Shown: positions 45,058 through 54,616, numbered from the stretch's first letter. The stretch is DNA of 64,000 nucleotides from Hazenella coriacea (GCF_004341825.1 NZ_SMAG01000003.1:310001-374000); one strand, 5' to 3'. The notes: generated by a model not told the origin, from the letters alone. Made by a program: numbers and translations.

Positions 45058-45886
45058 TTTAATTGAGATGGAATGGCTACAGCAACACTTGGACGATCCT
45101 AACCTCCTCATTATTGATTGTCGATTCCAACTTGGTCATCCAACATCAGGGAAAGATGGTTATTTACAAGAACATATCCCTGGAGCTCATTATCTTGATT
45201 TAGAAAAGGATTTATCAGGCTCCATAGGTTCTCATGGGGGCAGACATCCTCTTCCTGATCCACAAGACCTAGCCCATCGACTTGGGGAGTTGGGTGTGAA
45301 CAAGCAAAAGCATATCATCATCTATGATAATCAAGGTGGTTCCATGGCCTCCCGTTGTTGGTGGTTACTCCAATACTTAGGTCATCCAAAAGTCTCCGTG
45401 CTGAACGGAAGTTTTCATCACTGGAAACAAGCAGGATTTCCAGTTACTCATGAGCTTCCCCAAAAATCTCCGTGCACATTTGTCCCACAATTAAATGAAC
45501 AGATATTAATTCGGATGGAAGAGCTAAAAAGGAAGTTAAGTGATCCTGATCTAAAGCTTATTGACTCACGGGAGTATCAACGCTACATAGGGGAAATGGA
45601 ACCAATCGATCCCGTTGCCGGTCACATTCCAGGAGCGATCCACTCTTTTTGGAAAAAAGTTCTGAATGAAGATGGTTTTTGGAAGAACCCAGAGGAACTA
45701 CAAAGTCTATTTGCCCATCTTCCTCGAGATGAGGAGATCATTGTTTACTGTGGATCAGGAGTAACCGCCACTCCCAATGTTTTAGCATTGAAGGAAGCTG
45801 GCTTTTCTAACGTCAAATTATATGCTGGAAGTTGGAGTGACTGGATCTCTGATCCTAATAACCCCATCGCTCGCGGCGAAGAATAA
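45050..45886 (+). CDS. Tandem-rhodanese sulfurtransferase (thiosulfate / 3-mercaptopyruvate type)
   Basis: 278 aa with two rhodanese domains. The N-terminal domain is inactive: the loop position of the catalytic Cys reads YDNQGGSMASR. The C-terminal domain has the active Cys in VYCGSGVTATPNVL (about residue 234) and the family segment LIDSREYQRYIGEMEPIDPVAGHIPGAIH. It transfers sulfane sulfur to cyanide or thiols. A GTG at 45041 is in frame, but GGGGTGA precedes the ATG at 45050. The gene overlaps VanZ by 8 bp. Confidence 0.9.
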   Translation: MHSLIEMEWLQQHLDDPNLLIIDCRFQLGHPTSGKDGYLQEHIPGAHYLDLEKDLSGSIGSHGGRHPLPDPQDLAHRLGELGVNKQKHIIIYDNQGGSMASRCWWLLQYLGHPKVSVLNGSFHHWKQAGFPVTHELPQKSPCTFVPQLNEQILIRMEELKRKLSDPDLKLIDSREYQRYIGEMEPIDPVAGHIPGAIHSFWKKVLNEDGFWKNPEELQSLFAHLPRDEEIIVYCGSGVTATPNVLALKEAGFSNVKLYAGSWSDWISDPNNPIARGEE

Positions 45887-45908
45887 GATAAATAATCAGT
45901 AAGAAAAG

Positions 45909-45941
45909 AAGGCGACCCAAACACAGGGTCGCCACTTTTTT
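45909..45941. terminator. Bidirectional terminator between the sulfurtransferase and aldehyde dehydrogenase
   Basis: GGCGACCC / GGGTCGCC stem (45911-45933) followed by ACTTTTTTC on plus and by TTCTTTTC on minus, in a convergent gene pair. Confidence 0.88.
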
Positions 45942-47303
45942 CTATTTCATTAATTTTTTGATCCCATTAACCCCCGCTTTACTCGAAGGATAACGAACGG
46001 AAAGATCAAAACGAGTCGTTTGTTTGACAATACTTTTAAGATGGGAAAAGGTTTCAAAGCTAAACTTTCCATGATAGTTCCCTAACCCACTAGTTCCTAC
46101 TCCACCAAATGGAAGATAGGGACTAGCCAAATGAACCAGCGTATCATTGATACATCCTCCACCAAACGGAATCGATTGAATTACCTTTTCCTGAACAGCG
46201 GGGTTTTCAGAAAAGAAATATAAAGCTAAGGGCTTGGGTTGTTCTCGAACCAACTGAATCACATCATCCAATTGCGTGAATGGTAAGATCGGTAAGATCG
46301 GACCAAAGATCTCATCTTGCATCACAGGCGAATCCCATGACACATTTTCTAATAAAGTGGGAGCAATTACACAACGAGAAGCATCTGTTTCCCCCCCGAC
46401 TACCACCTCACCATCCTGGATAAATTGCTCCAAACGATGAAAGTGTTTTTCACTAACAATCCGTACGTAATCGGGATTTTCCAAAGGTTTATCACCATAA
46501 AAAGAAGTGATTACTTGCTTCATTTTAACAAGTAACTCCTCTTTTATATCCTTATGTACATATAGATAGTCAGGAGCCACACATGTCTGACCTGCATTCA
46601 CAAATTTACCCCAAATGAGTCTTTTTGCAGCCAGATCCAAGTTGGCATCTTCTGCTACAATCGCAGGGCTTTTCCCACCCAGCTCTAACGTGACAGGTGT
46701 TAATGTTTTAGCTGCTTTCTCCATCACGATTTTTCCGACTGGAACACTTCCTGTGAAAAAAATATGATCGAAAGGCTCTTCCAGTAAAGCCGAACTGACC
46801 TCAACATCGCCTTCCACCATGGTGACAAACTCTTTTTCAAAGATCCCTTCTAACATTTGAATCATCATTTTCGAAGTGTTCGGTGTATACTCAGAAGGCT
46901 TAATCACCGCACAGTTTCCTGCCGCAATCGCTCCCACTAAAGGTGCCATCGACAATTGAAATGGATAATTCCATGGAGCGATGATTAATGATACCCCATA
47001 AGGCTCCGGATAAATATAACTTTTGGAACCCACTAAGGTAAGAGGAGTTTTTACTTTTTGAGGAGTCATCCATTTCTTCAAGTTTTTCATTGTATGCTTA
47101 ATCTCTTCTAGCAAAAAGCCGATCTCTGTAATATAAGCTTCCTTCTCAGATTTATTTAAGTCTTTCCTCAAGGCTGTTAAAATGTCGGGTTCATATCGTT
47201 GAATAGCCTCTCTAAGCTGTTGTAAACGTTGCATTCGAAAAGAGTAATCTCTCGTTTTTCCGCTATAAAAGAAATCCTTTTGTTTCTGTACAATCTCCAT
47301 CAC
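45942..47303 (-). CDS. Aldehyde dehydrogenase (class 3-like)
   Basis: A 453-aa NAD(P)-dependent aldehyde dehydrogenase of the class 3 / fatty aldehyde type. Seen: IAPWNYPFQLSMAPLVGAIAAGNCAVIKPSEYTPNTS (cofactor binding), FFTGSVPVGKIVMEKAA, catalytic Glu in TLELGGKSPAIVAE, and catalytic Cys in NAGQTCVAPDYLYVH (about 240). The C-terminal GVGTSGLGNYHGKFSFETFSH matches class 3 enzymes. Start is a GTG (47303) or ATG (47300) after GGAGGG. Monocistronic. Confidence 0.93.
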   Translation of the reverse strand: MMEIVQKQKDFFYSGKTRDYSFRMQRLQQLREAIQRYEPDILTALRKDLNKSEKEAYITEIGFLLEEIKHTMKNLKKWMTPQKVKTPLTLVGSKSYIYPEPYGVSLIIAPWNYPFQLSMAPLVGAIAAGNCAVIKPSEYTPNTSKMMIQMLEGIFEKEFVTMVEGDVEVSSALLEEPFDHIFFTGSVPVGKIVMEKAAKTLTPVTLELGGKSPAIVAEDANLDLAAKRLIWGKFVNAGQTCVAPDYLYVHKDIKEELLVKMKQVITSFYGDKPLENPDYVRIVSEKHFHRLEQFIQDGEVVVGGETDASRCVIAPTLLENVSWDSPVMQDEIFGPILPILPFTQLDDVIQLVREQPKPLALYFFSENPAVQEKVIQSIPFGGGCINDTLVHLASPYLPFGGVGTSGLGNYHGKFSFETFSHLKSIVKQTTRFDLSVRYPSSKAGVNGIKKLMK

Positions 47304-47677
47304 ATTTCATCCCTCCTGGCACGATGCTTCTTCTTTATATTAGAATACTACTCCATAACCTGTTAGTCTTTATATTATTTTTTAAAATGAGGACTTATGA
47401 TTTCAGTTTATCATCCTACCAATCGGAAAATATTCAAATTTGGGAAGAATATATCCAACAACTTGTCGAATAATTGGAAATGATATAAACTAAACCTGAT
47501 TGTTTTTATAAGTGTCCTATTATTAAATGCGTCCCATCAATCCCCTATTTTAAATAGGGCTTATTACATTTGAACTTCAATTTCAAGAGGCAGATTTTTT
47601 ATGAAATAAGTAAAAATGATGAATGGTGGGATGTTACAATAACCTTTGAATAGGATAGAACATAAAGGAGGAATTTG
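47304..47677. other. Divergent spacer of about 370 bp, no gene seen
   Basis: Region between aldehyde dehydrogenase (minus) and the first DUF4870 gene (plus). A+T rich, no coding frame. The AAGGAGGAATTTG ribosome site of the DUF4870 gene is at the right end. Promoters were not identified. Confidence 0.4.
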
Positions 47678-48019
47678 ATGGAACATTCATTCGTTTCAAA
47701 TGAAGAAAAGTTTTTTGCTATTCTGTGTCATGCGAGTCTTATTTTGGCTGCCCCCATTCTACTACCTGTTATTTTTTATATTCTAAAGAAAGATTCCACC
47801 TTTATTCGTGAACATGCAAAAGAAGCTTTGCTCTTCAATATTGTAGTTGTAATTGCCATTGTGATCGCAAGTATTTTATCAGCTGCCGTTATCGGGCTTA
47901 TTCTCTTGCCCATCGTTGCGATCTTCGCCATTATTTGTCAAATAATCGCCATTTCAAAAGCAAAAGATGGACAAATGTATCAATATCCGATCACTTCTGA
48001 TTGGACCAAAAAGTTTTAA
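47678..48019 (+). CDS. DUF4870 membrane protein, first of a pair
   Basis: 113 aa with three hydrophobic segments and the DUF4870 pattern: a start with EEKFFAILCHASLILAAPILLPVIFYILKKDSTFIREHAKEALLFN and an ending with SKAKDGQMYQYPIT. Function unknown. AAGGAGG precedes the ATG; a TTG at 47675 is possible. A related gene follows at 48162, making a tandem pair. Confidence 0.83.
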   Translation: MEHSFVSNEEKFFAILCHASLILAAPILLPVIFYILKKDSTFIREHAKEALLFNIVVVIAIVIASILSAAVIGLILLPIVAIFAIICQIIAISKAKDGQMYQYPITSDWTKKF

Positions 48020-48161
48020 CATCTCTAACGATCTTCTTTTTGCAAGATGATGAGCATCTACGATTATCAGGTAGATGCTTTTTATTATGCAAGGAAAACG
48101 AACATATACGTAGAATATAAAGCAGAGAAGATGGTTTATTTCATAAAAGGTGAGGTGGACG

Positions 48162-48488
48162 ATGGTTACAACAAAAGAAAAAGGATTAAGTATACTTTGT
48201 CATGGGAGTGGGATTTTCTTCCCAATGATTGTTTCACTTTCGATTTTGTTACTTTATAAAAAGTCACCCTTTATTCGGCTTCATGCTCGAGAGGCTCTCA
48301 TTTTTCAGTTAGCCTTTCATCTGACACTGTATGCATCCTTTTTGACATTGCATATTTATATCGGATTTATACTTGTACCTGTTTTACTTTTATATGGGAC
48401 AATTGTCATTCTGATCGCAATCATCAAGGTATGGGAAGGTCAGTCCTTTCATTATCCCTTTACATCTCGCTGGGCCAAAAAATTATAA
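48162..48488 (+). CDS. DUF4870 membrane protein, second of a pair
   Basis: 108 aa with the same layout as the gene before it: ILCHGSGIFFPMIVSLSILLLYKKSPFIRLHAREALIFQ and a C-terminal WEGQSFHYPFT, with three membrane helices. It shares the IRxHAxEALxF core, so the two genes probably arose by duplication. GAGG lies 6 nt before the ATG at 48162; an earlier in-frame start at 48150 lacks good spacing. Confidence 0.8.
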   Translation: MVTTKEKGLSILCHGSGIFFPMIVSLSILLLYKKSPFIRLHAREALIFQLAFHLTLYASFLTLHIYIGFILVPVLLLYGTIVILIAIIKVWEGQSFHYPFTSRWAKKL

Positions 48489-48526
48489 TTGGGCAAGTAC
48501 TTAATTTCATACTCACCCTGTTTATC

Positions 48527-49810
48527 CTATGTCTGTGGTTTGGTATCGTTAGGATGTGTAACCGTTTTCTGATTAGATACCAATGATTCCTTCTCTCTTT
48601 GCGGTTGTAGGATTGGTACATGGCGCTGGGCTAGCCAAGCAAGCATCTGACTAAAACCAACGATCAAAATAAACCAGCGAATATGTTCAATCTTCGGAGA
48701 GACCCCTACCCAATAAATAAAAAATGCGATGCTGATTAATTTCCCCAAACTAATAGCTAATTCGCGTGAAACTACGTATTCCACTCGTTTTTGAGCAGTT
48801 TGCTCTGTCTCTCCAATGACATCAAAAACAGTAGATGTTAATGGTGACATAAAGAGAGGATAAAATAATGCAGCTCCAATACCTAAAACAAAAAGACTCC
48901 AACTACTCACCTGGAAAACGAATGGTAAAACAACCAGTCCCATCATTAATGAACCGAAAAAAATAAAATGATTACGTCGTGCTGGCTTCATAAATCGACC
49001 CACAAAATAAAATGAGAGCAAAGAAACGAGTGATGTAATCGTAAAAAATGATCCTAGTGTTAGCTCATTTTGAGTCATCACATAAACCAATAATCCAATG
49101 AGGAAACCAAAAACTCCTTCCCGCATCCCTTGAGCAATCATAGCAATTGTCACCCAAAACCAATGGTTTCTAGGGCTTTTGATCAAAGCTAAAATAGATC
49201 CTAGTTGAAACCTTCCCTTAGCCATTCTCCGCTTAAACAAGAAACTAACAACGACCGCAGCCAAAAAAATACCTAGAGAAATACCAAAAATGATTCGATA
49301 ACCTAGAAAATGATTTACTTTGGTAATGACTAAACCTGAAATAAAAGGTGCAGTAATTCCAGCAATTGAACCGATTAATCCGTTGACTCCATTAAAAACA
49401 TCGCGATTTTCTCGTTCAGTGATTTCAAAGTACATGACATTAAATGCTAACCAAAAAAAGCCTGCACCTAAGCCTAACAATGCCCCAATCCCAGACACAT
49501 AATCGACAGAGTGAGTTCCTAGGATCAACACACTGAGATAAAATATAGACAGAGTAGCTACACCCACTCGAATCGCAATAACACGATCCACATGTTTCAC
49601 TACCCATCCTGCAACAATAAAAGTCATAGCACCTACTAAGTAATGCATAAAATTAAACCAACTAATCAACTGCCAGTCTTGTTTGATTTTCCATAAGTAC
49701 ACATTGACAAATGAATTGGAAAGTGCCGTAGCGGTAGCAAATAAACCACTCACAAGCAGTAATAGCCAAGCTTCACGATCCAAACGATCGATGTCTCCCA
49801 TGATTCGCAT
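48527..49810 (-). CDS. Major facilitator superfamily transporter
   Basis: 427 aa with 12 or so hydrophobic helices. The N-terminal ALSNSFVNVYLWKIKQDWQLISWF and a loop GWVVKHVDRVIAIRVG (MFS motif A-like) support the family. A start at 49897 is open upstream, but GGTGAG sits 6 nt before ATG at 49810 (MRIMGDIDRLDREAW), which begins with a soluble lead helix as in this group. The C-terminus is polar. Substrate unknown. Terminators and orientation make it monocistronic. Confidence 0.85.
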   Translation of the reverse strand: MRIMGDIDRLDREAWLLLLVSGLFATATALSNSFVNVYLWKIKQDWQLISWFNFMHYLVGAMTFIVAGWVVKHVDRVIAIRVGVATLSIFYLSVLILGTHSVDYVSGIGALLGLGAGFFWLAFNVMYFEITERENRDVFNGVNGLIGSIAGITAPFISGLVITKVNHFLGYRIIFGISLGIFLAAVVVSFLFKRRMAKGRFQLGSILALIKSPRNHWFWVTIAMIAQGMREGVFGFLIGLLVYVMTQNELTLGSFFTITSLVSLLSFYFVGRFMKPARRNHFIFFGSLMMGLVVLPFVFQVSSWSLFVLGIGAALFYPLFMSPLTSTVFDVIGETEQTAQKRVEYVVSRELAISLGKLISIAFFIYWVGVSPKIEHIRWFILIVGFSQMLAWLAQRHVPILQPQREKESLVSNQKTVTHPNDTKPQT

Positions 49811-49957
49811 AAATAACTCACCACGAATAGCTTTTCCAAAACAGCTTTTTTTACTATCCAATGGGGCAAATTCACAAACACAAAGATTTAACTTCAAAAT
49901 CTTTAATCCACTATAAATTAATCAAAAATTTTATATTTTATAAATATTAACCCTAAA

Positions 49958-49994
49958 GTACCCCCCTCTGTTCGCAAACAAAAGGGGGGTTTGT
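49958..49994 (-). terminator. Terminator after the rhomboid-like gene
   Basis: ACCCCCCT / AGGGGGGT stem flanked by TTTG on plus and TAC on minus, lying 16 bp after the rhomboid stop (minus). Confidence 0.7.
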
Positions 49995-50009
49995 GTCAGT
50001 GACTAACCC

Positions 50010-50609
50010 TTAATCTTCATCTGACTGATTTAATTGTTTCATCATAATAATCATGGCAGCTAAAAGAAAACCCGCCAATAATGCTAATAAATGAGGAAAT
50101 AGTAAGCTAAAATTAAATAAGAGATTGATAACCGTTAAAATTAACAAGGCTCTCCCGGTCATCACATCCATTAATCGACGAGCATAGAGATATAGATAAA
50201 CTCCCAACAATCCATAGATGGCAGAGCTAGCCCCTGTTTGTATGCCATCCACTTCAAAAAGTATGATTCCGATGTTTCCAATAAGTCCAGTAAGCAGGAA
50301 AATCAATAAAAAGTGCAACTTTCCAAATAACCATTCTAACTGTGGTGCTAATATATACTGGGCGAAAACAATAAATATAAATTGAAAAAAGTTAACATGA
50401 AGGAATAATGATATTAAAAATCTCCAGTATTCTCCTTGATCTATTCGCAGATGATCAATGGCTCCATATTGCACCCATGTATGAGGATCACTCATATGTC
50501 CAGTGAACAAAACCGAAATAAAAAATACAGTTTGGACTAATATCAGGCTACTTACTATTGGAAATAAGCGTGGAAATTTACGCAAAGGGATCATCGTATG
50601 TCCAAACAA
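50010..50609 (-). CDS. Rhomboid-type intramembrane serine protease
   Basis: 199 aa with six hydrophobic helices. The catalytic Ser is in QTGASSAIYGLLG (GASS in the middle helix) and the partner His in the C-terminal LFPHLLALLAGFLLA, the Ser-His dyad of rhomboids. YWRFLISLFLHVNFFQFIF matches the first-loop motif. It starts at TTG 50609, two bases after the psd stop codon (50612-50614), with GAGGGGG upstream, so it is translationally coupled to psd. Function in this organism unknown. Confidence 0.87.
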   Translation of the reverse strand: MFGHTMIPLRKFPRLFPIVSSLILVQTVFFISVLFTGHMSDPHTWVQYGAIDHLRIDQGEYWRFLISLFLHVNFFQFIFIVFAQYILAPQLEWLFGKLHFLLIFLLTGLIGNIGIILFEVDGIQTGASSAIYGLLGVYLYLYARRLMDVMTGRALLILTVINLLFNFSLLFPHLLALLAGFLLAAMIIMMKQLNQSDED

Positions 50610-50611
50610 AA

Positions 50612-51469
50612 TTAGTCCCCCTCAGTTGTACAAACGCGAGCTATACTTTGCCCCATAACCACTTTCGTTCCAGAAACGGCTTCAATCGTCCATTCAATTT
50701 GATTGGGCTCAAACAGCAAAATCACTGTGGAACCAAATTCAAAACGACCCACTTCGTCTCCTTTTTGAAAGTGATATGATTCGCTGTACTTCTTATGATT
50801 TTCAAGTTGTCGATTTCGTGGATTGGTAATGATCTTTTCATCAAAAACCACTTTAATACTACCTACATTGGTAGCTCCTACTTTAACCAAAGCCATCTGT
50901 CCACAAGAAGATTGAATATAAGAGATCACTCGTTCATTGCGAGCAAATAAACCAGGAAAGATCCGAACCCCCAACTCATTGACAGGGTATAATTCACCTG
51001 GAATATAGGTTAATTCTTCGATCCAGCCCGAAACAGGCATATGGATGCGATGGTAGTCACGAGGGCTTAGATAGATCGTGACAAATTTTCCACCATTAAA
51101 TTTCTCCATATATGTATCATTCTCACCTAATAATTCCGATAGCGAGTAAGAAACTCCCTTAGCCTGAATCAAAGTCCCTTGGTCAATCATCCCTGCCTGG
51201 GAGATCGTTCCATCCACTGGACTGATCACTACTTGTGGATCAACAGCAATCGGTCTTGCCTCTGGTTTGAGCTCACGAATAAAAAAGTCCAATAGATTTT
51301 CGTATTCACTAAGCGGACGTTTTACAATCGAAAGATCAATGTCATACATTTTAATGTAAACGGGTATCACTCGCCGACTAATTGGATGCTTTGCAAAACG
51401 TCCTACGACTCGAGACATGCTCTTTTTAGGCATCCATTTCCATATCTTTTGGGTAATAGACTTTTTCAT
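50612..51469 (-). CDS. psd: Phosphatidylserine decarboxylase
   Basis: 285 aa. It makes phosphatidylethanolamine from phosphatidylserine at the membrane. Seen: DLSIVKRPLSEYENLLDFFIRELKPEARPI, SPVDGTISQAGMI, the HRIHMPVSGWIEE region, and VGATNVGSIKVVFDE; near the C-terminus GRFEFGSTVILLFEP contains the LGST-type Gly-Ser self-cleavage site that becomes the pyruvoyl prosthetic group (Ser about 247). A downstream rhomboid gene is coupled. Confidence 0.93.
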   Translation of the reverse strand: MKKSITQKIWKWMPKKSMSRVVGRFAKHPISRRVIPVYIKMYDIDLSIVKRPLSEYENLLDFFIRELKPEARPIAVDPQVVISPVDGTISQAGMIDQGTLIQAKGVSYSLSELLGENDTYMEKFNGGKFVTIYLSPRDYHRIHMPVSGWIEELTYIPGELYPVNELGVRIFPGLFARNERVISYIQSSCGQMALVKVGATNVGSIKVVFDEKIITNPRNRQLENHKKYSESYHFQKGDEVGRFEFGSTVILLFEPNQIEWTIEAVSGTKVVMGQSIARVCTTEGD

Positions 51470-51559
51470 ATTTCCTCCTTAACGATAAAATTACAGGAAA
51501 AAAACGGTTGCAATAATTCAATTTTACTCGGGCATGATAATGATCGGGAGGTGATAATC

Positions 51560-51775
51560 ATGCCTATTAACAAAAACGATCTGCCACAACAAGCTAGAAC
51601 AAATGCACAAAAAGTGCGCCAACAGAACCAACAAGCTGCACAAAGCGCTGGTGGATACCAAAGCTATAATGCAGCTAACCAAACTGAGTTTGCTTCCGAA
51701 ACGAGCGCTCAAGAGGTAAACAAACAAAACCAACAATCCATGGCTAAAAAGAACCGCAATCAAGCAAACCAATAA
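51560..51775 (+). CDS. Gamma-type small acid-soluble spore protein
   Basis: 71 aa, very rich in Gln and Asn, with few hydrophobic residues. It contains NQTEFASETSAQEVNKQNQQS; the TEFASET sequence is the cleavage site of the germination protease GPR in gamma-type SASPs, which serve as amino-acid stores in spores. An upstream frame runs to 51386, but GGGAGGTGATA sits just before ATG 51560, so the short form is used. Its terminator lies within the end of the convergent DUF502 gene. Confidence 0.9.
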   Translation: MPINKNDLPQQARTNAQKVRQQNQQAAQSAGGYQSYNAANQTEFASETSAQEVNKQNQQSMAKKNRNQANQ

Positions 51776-51781
51776 TACTAA

Positions 51782-52402
51782 TTAAGTTTCTGCCCCATCT
51801 CGTTGGTTAGATGGGGTTTTCTCTTTCTTACCTGCTACTCCAGCCGATATCACAAGTCGCAATGCCTCATCAACGGAGAGATCAATCACTTCCACCCGTT
51901 CTTTTTCAAACCAATGTAAATCCCCTGACACCTGTAAACTTTGCGGAAAATAAACCCCTACATACTCTTTGCCATCTTCTGTAGAAAATATTGGCTTCTT
52001 CACAGTTAGAAAACCAATTCGTTTAGAATCAGCAACCGAAACAAATACAACAGTATCAAATGATTTCTTCTCTCCAATAAATGAATGGATTGTATCTTTT
52101 AAGGTGCCATATAACCCCTTTACAAATGGAATACGTTCAATCACTGCTTCTAAAGCCACTAAAAATTGTCTAGTAATCCATAGTCTAGCAAAAACCCCCA
52201 TAGCTAACACAATCAATACAACTGTAAGTATTCCCATTCCTGGAAAATCTAAAGAAATAGGAAATTGCTTTAACCATGTATTTCCTAAGCCATTCAACAG
52301 TTGATACAAGTAAGACAACAAATAAACAGTTCCAGCAATTGGAACCAATACCAACAGACCATTCAGAAACGTAATACTTAATCTTCGCATCAACTGTTTC
52401 AT
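51782..52402 (-). CDS. DUF502 family membrane protein
   Basis: 206 aa. Two N-terminal membrane helices (FLNGLLVLVPIAGTVYLLSYLYQLL, GILTVVLIVLAMGVFARLWI), then ALEAVIERIPFVKGLYGTLKDTIHSFIG and a beta-rich region with GVYFPQSLQVSGDLHWF, the hallmarks of DUF502. Function unknown. A TTG at 52417 is open, but GAGGGTGAGG precedes the ATG at 52402. It begins a few bases after the penicillin-binding protein stop (52414). Confidence 0.87.
   Translation of the reverse strand: MKQLMRRLSITFLNGLLVLVPIAGTVYLLSYLYQLLNGLGNTWLKQFPISLDFPGMGILTVVLIVLAMGVFARLWITRQFLVALEAVIERIPFVKGLYGTLKDTIHSFIGEKKSFDTVVFVSVADSKRIGFLTVKKPIFSTEDGKEYVGVYFPQSLQVSGDLHWFEKERVEVIDLSVDEALRLVISAGVAGKKEKTPSNQRDGAET
51791..51820 (+). terminator. 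Terminator of the gamma SASP gene, inside the end of DUF502
   Basis: CCCCATCT / AGATGGGG stem (51793-51816) followed by TTTTC on the plus strand, 20 bp after the SASP stop. It overlaps the last codons of the convergent DUF502 gene. Confidence 0.75.
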
Positions 52403-52413
52403 ATTCCTCACCC

Positions 52414-54384
52414 TCAAGGTTGTTTCGTCATAAATCTTTGATAATAAGTGGTAATTAAATTCTCAGCAATCGGTCCTGCGGCTACAGCCCCATACCCTCC
52501 TTCTGGTACAACGACAGCAACTGCAATCTGTGGATCATTGGCTGGAGCAAAGGCGATAAATACAGAGTTCTCTACTCTCCCTCTGCCCGGAATATCTTGT
52601 TCAGAGGTTCCTGTTTTTGCAGCTACCGGAAATGGCAAATCGTTAAATAAATGAGATGCAGTCCCACCTGGTTGAGTCACTTTCACCATTCCATCAACAA
52701 CCACTTGAACATGATCAGGTTTCATCGGAACCTTATTTAACACTTTCGGTTGAGTTACTGTTGTTATTCCTGTCGCAGGATCTACCACTTTCTCCACTAG
52801 TTGCGGTTGCAAACGTACTCCGTGATTGGCAAGAGTAGCTGTAAACTGCGCCAATTGCATCGGCGTGTAACGCTGGGCTTGACCAAAAGATGCCAGAGCC
52901 ATCGCACCTAGTCCCGAGTTTCGCTTCGATATGATCAGGTAATCCTCTGATCCATCCTGTTCTCCTTTCAGTGGAACACCTGTAGGAACTCCTAATCCAA
53001 AGCCATGAGTGATTTGCTGAAATTGGCGAACACTTTGCATTTTATCTTGACGATACCACTTTGTTGCAATCCAAGCCATATAGGTATTTGATGATTTTTG
53101 CAGTGCTTTTTCTGGTGTTAGAATTCCATAGTTGTGACCACCTGAATTTCGTACTGGAGGTGTTGCAGGCGCATAGTAATAGGAGCCTGGATCAGACCAT
53201 GTCGTCTGCGGTTGAATCACCCCTTGATCTAACCCCATCCACACCATTAAAGGTTTAAAAGTTGAACCAAGTGGAACCACAGAAAACGGATGCTTAGTAA
53301 ATTCTTTTTCGGGGTCCTTAGATCCTCTTGCATCATATGGCGCCTCTTGAATCGTTCCATTTCTCATCACAAAACTTAATTGGCTTAACTCCTTTTGAGT
53401 CACTTTGCGATTCCACATACTTGGATCATAATCTGGATAACTAACCATTGCCCGAATTTTACCTGTTTTCACTTCCATCGCCACAGCATAAGCGGTTTTC
53501 GCATATGGGGCAGGACGAACCCCTTTTCCCTGTTGGAGATCGGCTAAATGCTGTTTAGTAAATTGTTCAGCTTGTAGCTGCATCGACTCATCTAAGGTTA
53601 AATACAAGTCCTTTCCAGATTGAGGAGGGACCTCTTTTAAGATATCCACCAGCTTTCCAGATGAATTAACACGAACCAATTGATAACCATGTTTCCCTTT
53701 TAGGGTATCGTGATAGCTATACTCAATTCCGTCAATCCCAACTTGTTCCCAATCTAAATAATGTGAAGAGGAACGATCCACGTTTTTATATTTTTTCAAC
53801 GATGACTTTGCACCGCTAAAAGGTCGCACATAACCAATCGTTTGAACAGCAAATGTATCATTTCTATATTGACGCAAAGGTTCAATTAGTACGTGAACAC
53901 CTGGGAAAGAAGAAGGGTTCTCCGAAATCTTTACAACCTCTTGATCAGAAAGGCGATCCTTTAATTTTTTTGGAACATACGGAGGTTGTTTGCGTATCGT
54001 TGATTTCCCACCACCATCCATCCCAATATCCATGCTTTCAATTACTTGGGGATAGGAAAGTTGTAAAGTTTCTGCTAGTCGATGAGCGGTTGCTATTTTT
54101 TCTTCTTTTTTAATATCTGGTTCCAAGTAAATCGCTGTGTAAAGTGACTGGTTGGTAACTAGTGATTTACCTTGATGATCAAAAATTTTACCACGAGGAG
54201 CGATAATTGGAATCTCTTTAAAATTATTCTCTTGGGCTAATTGTACATATTGCTCTCCCGTTCCTAGTTGAATCCAACTCACACGTACAATGATCAGCAC
54301 AAACAACAAAAAAATAAGAAACCAAAACACCTGTAATCGGCCATGATGATGAGCCGATCTGTGTTTATTTTTATTATAAGTCAT
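52414..54384 (-). CDS. Class B penicillin-binding protein (transpeptidase)
   Basis: About 656 aa. One N-terminal membrane helix (FWFLIFLLFVLIIVRVSWI), a dimerisation domain, then the transpeptidase: active-site Ser in PLGSTFKPLMVWMGL (S-x2-K, about 375), SSNTYM (S-x-N), and AAKTGTSEQ (KTG, about 590). It cross-links peptidoglycan. An upstream in-frame start exists at 54495, but the 54384 ATG gives a conventional short cytoplasmic lead (MTYNKNKHRSAHHH); its ribosome site is weak, so the start is uncertain. It is cotranscribed with DUF502. Confidence 0.9.
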   Translation of the reverse strand: MTYNKNKHRSAHHHGRLQVFWFLIFLLFVLIIVRVSWIQLGTGEQYVQLAQENNFKEIPIIAPRGKIFDHQGKSLVTNQSLYTAIYLEPDIKKEEKIATAHRLAETLQLSYPQVIESMDIGMDGGGKSTIRKQPPYVPKKLKDRLSDQEVVKISENPSSFPGVHVLIEPLRQYRNDTFAVQTIGYVRPFSGAKSSLKKYKNVDRSSSHYLDWEQVGIDGIEYSYHDTLKGKHGYQLVRVNSSGKLVDILKEVPPQSGKDLYLTLDESMQLQAEQFTKQHLADLQQGKGVRPAPYAKTAYAVAMEVKTGKIRAMVSYPDYDPSMWNRKVTQKELSQLSFVMRNGTIQEAPYDARGSKDPEKEFTKHPFSVVPLGSTFKPLMVWMGLDQGVIQPQTTWSDPGSYYYAPATPPVRNSGGHNYGILTPEKALQKSSNTYMAWIATKWYRQDKMQSVRQFQQITHGFGLGVPTGVPLKGEQDGSEDYLIISKRNSGLGAMALASFGQAQRYTPMQLAQFTATLANHGVRLQPQLVEKVVDPATGITTVTQPKVLNKVPMKPDHVQVVVDGMVKVTQPGGTASHLFNDLPFPVAAKTGTSEQDIPGRGRVENSVFIAFAPANDPQIAVAVVVPEGGYGAVAAGPIAENLITTYYQRFMTKQP

Positions 54385-54616
54385 CTTTTCATCTGACCCT
54401 TTTTCTCTCAGTTGTAAATGGTGATTGATAAAATATTCGCTTTCTAGTTTACCATAAAAATAGAGCTGGAACAGTTTTTGCTGAGCACACTTCACCCGTC
54501 ATTCATGGATTTTTTTATTTCTAGACAAATGAAGTTTCCTCCCTTTTCTATTAACCATATGCTAATCTAACAGAATTTCTACTAAAAGTAGTTTCTAGAA
54601 AAGGAGGAGAGTTTAG

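Noticed and set aside
48047-48259. Plus-strand frame overlapping the second DUF4870 gene
   Set aside because: It shares the region in another frame and has no family resemblance; the frame from 48162 encodes a clear DUF4870 protein.
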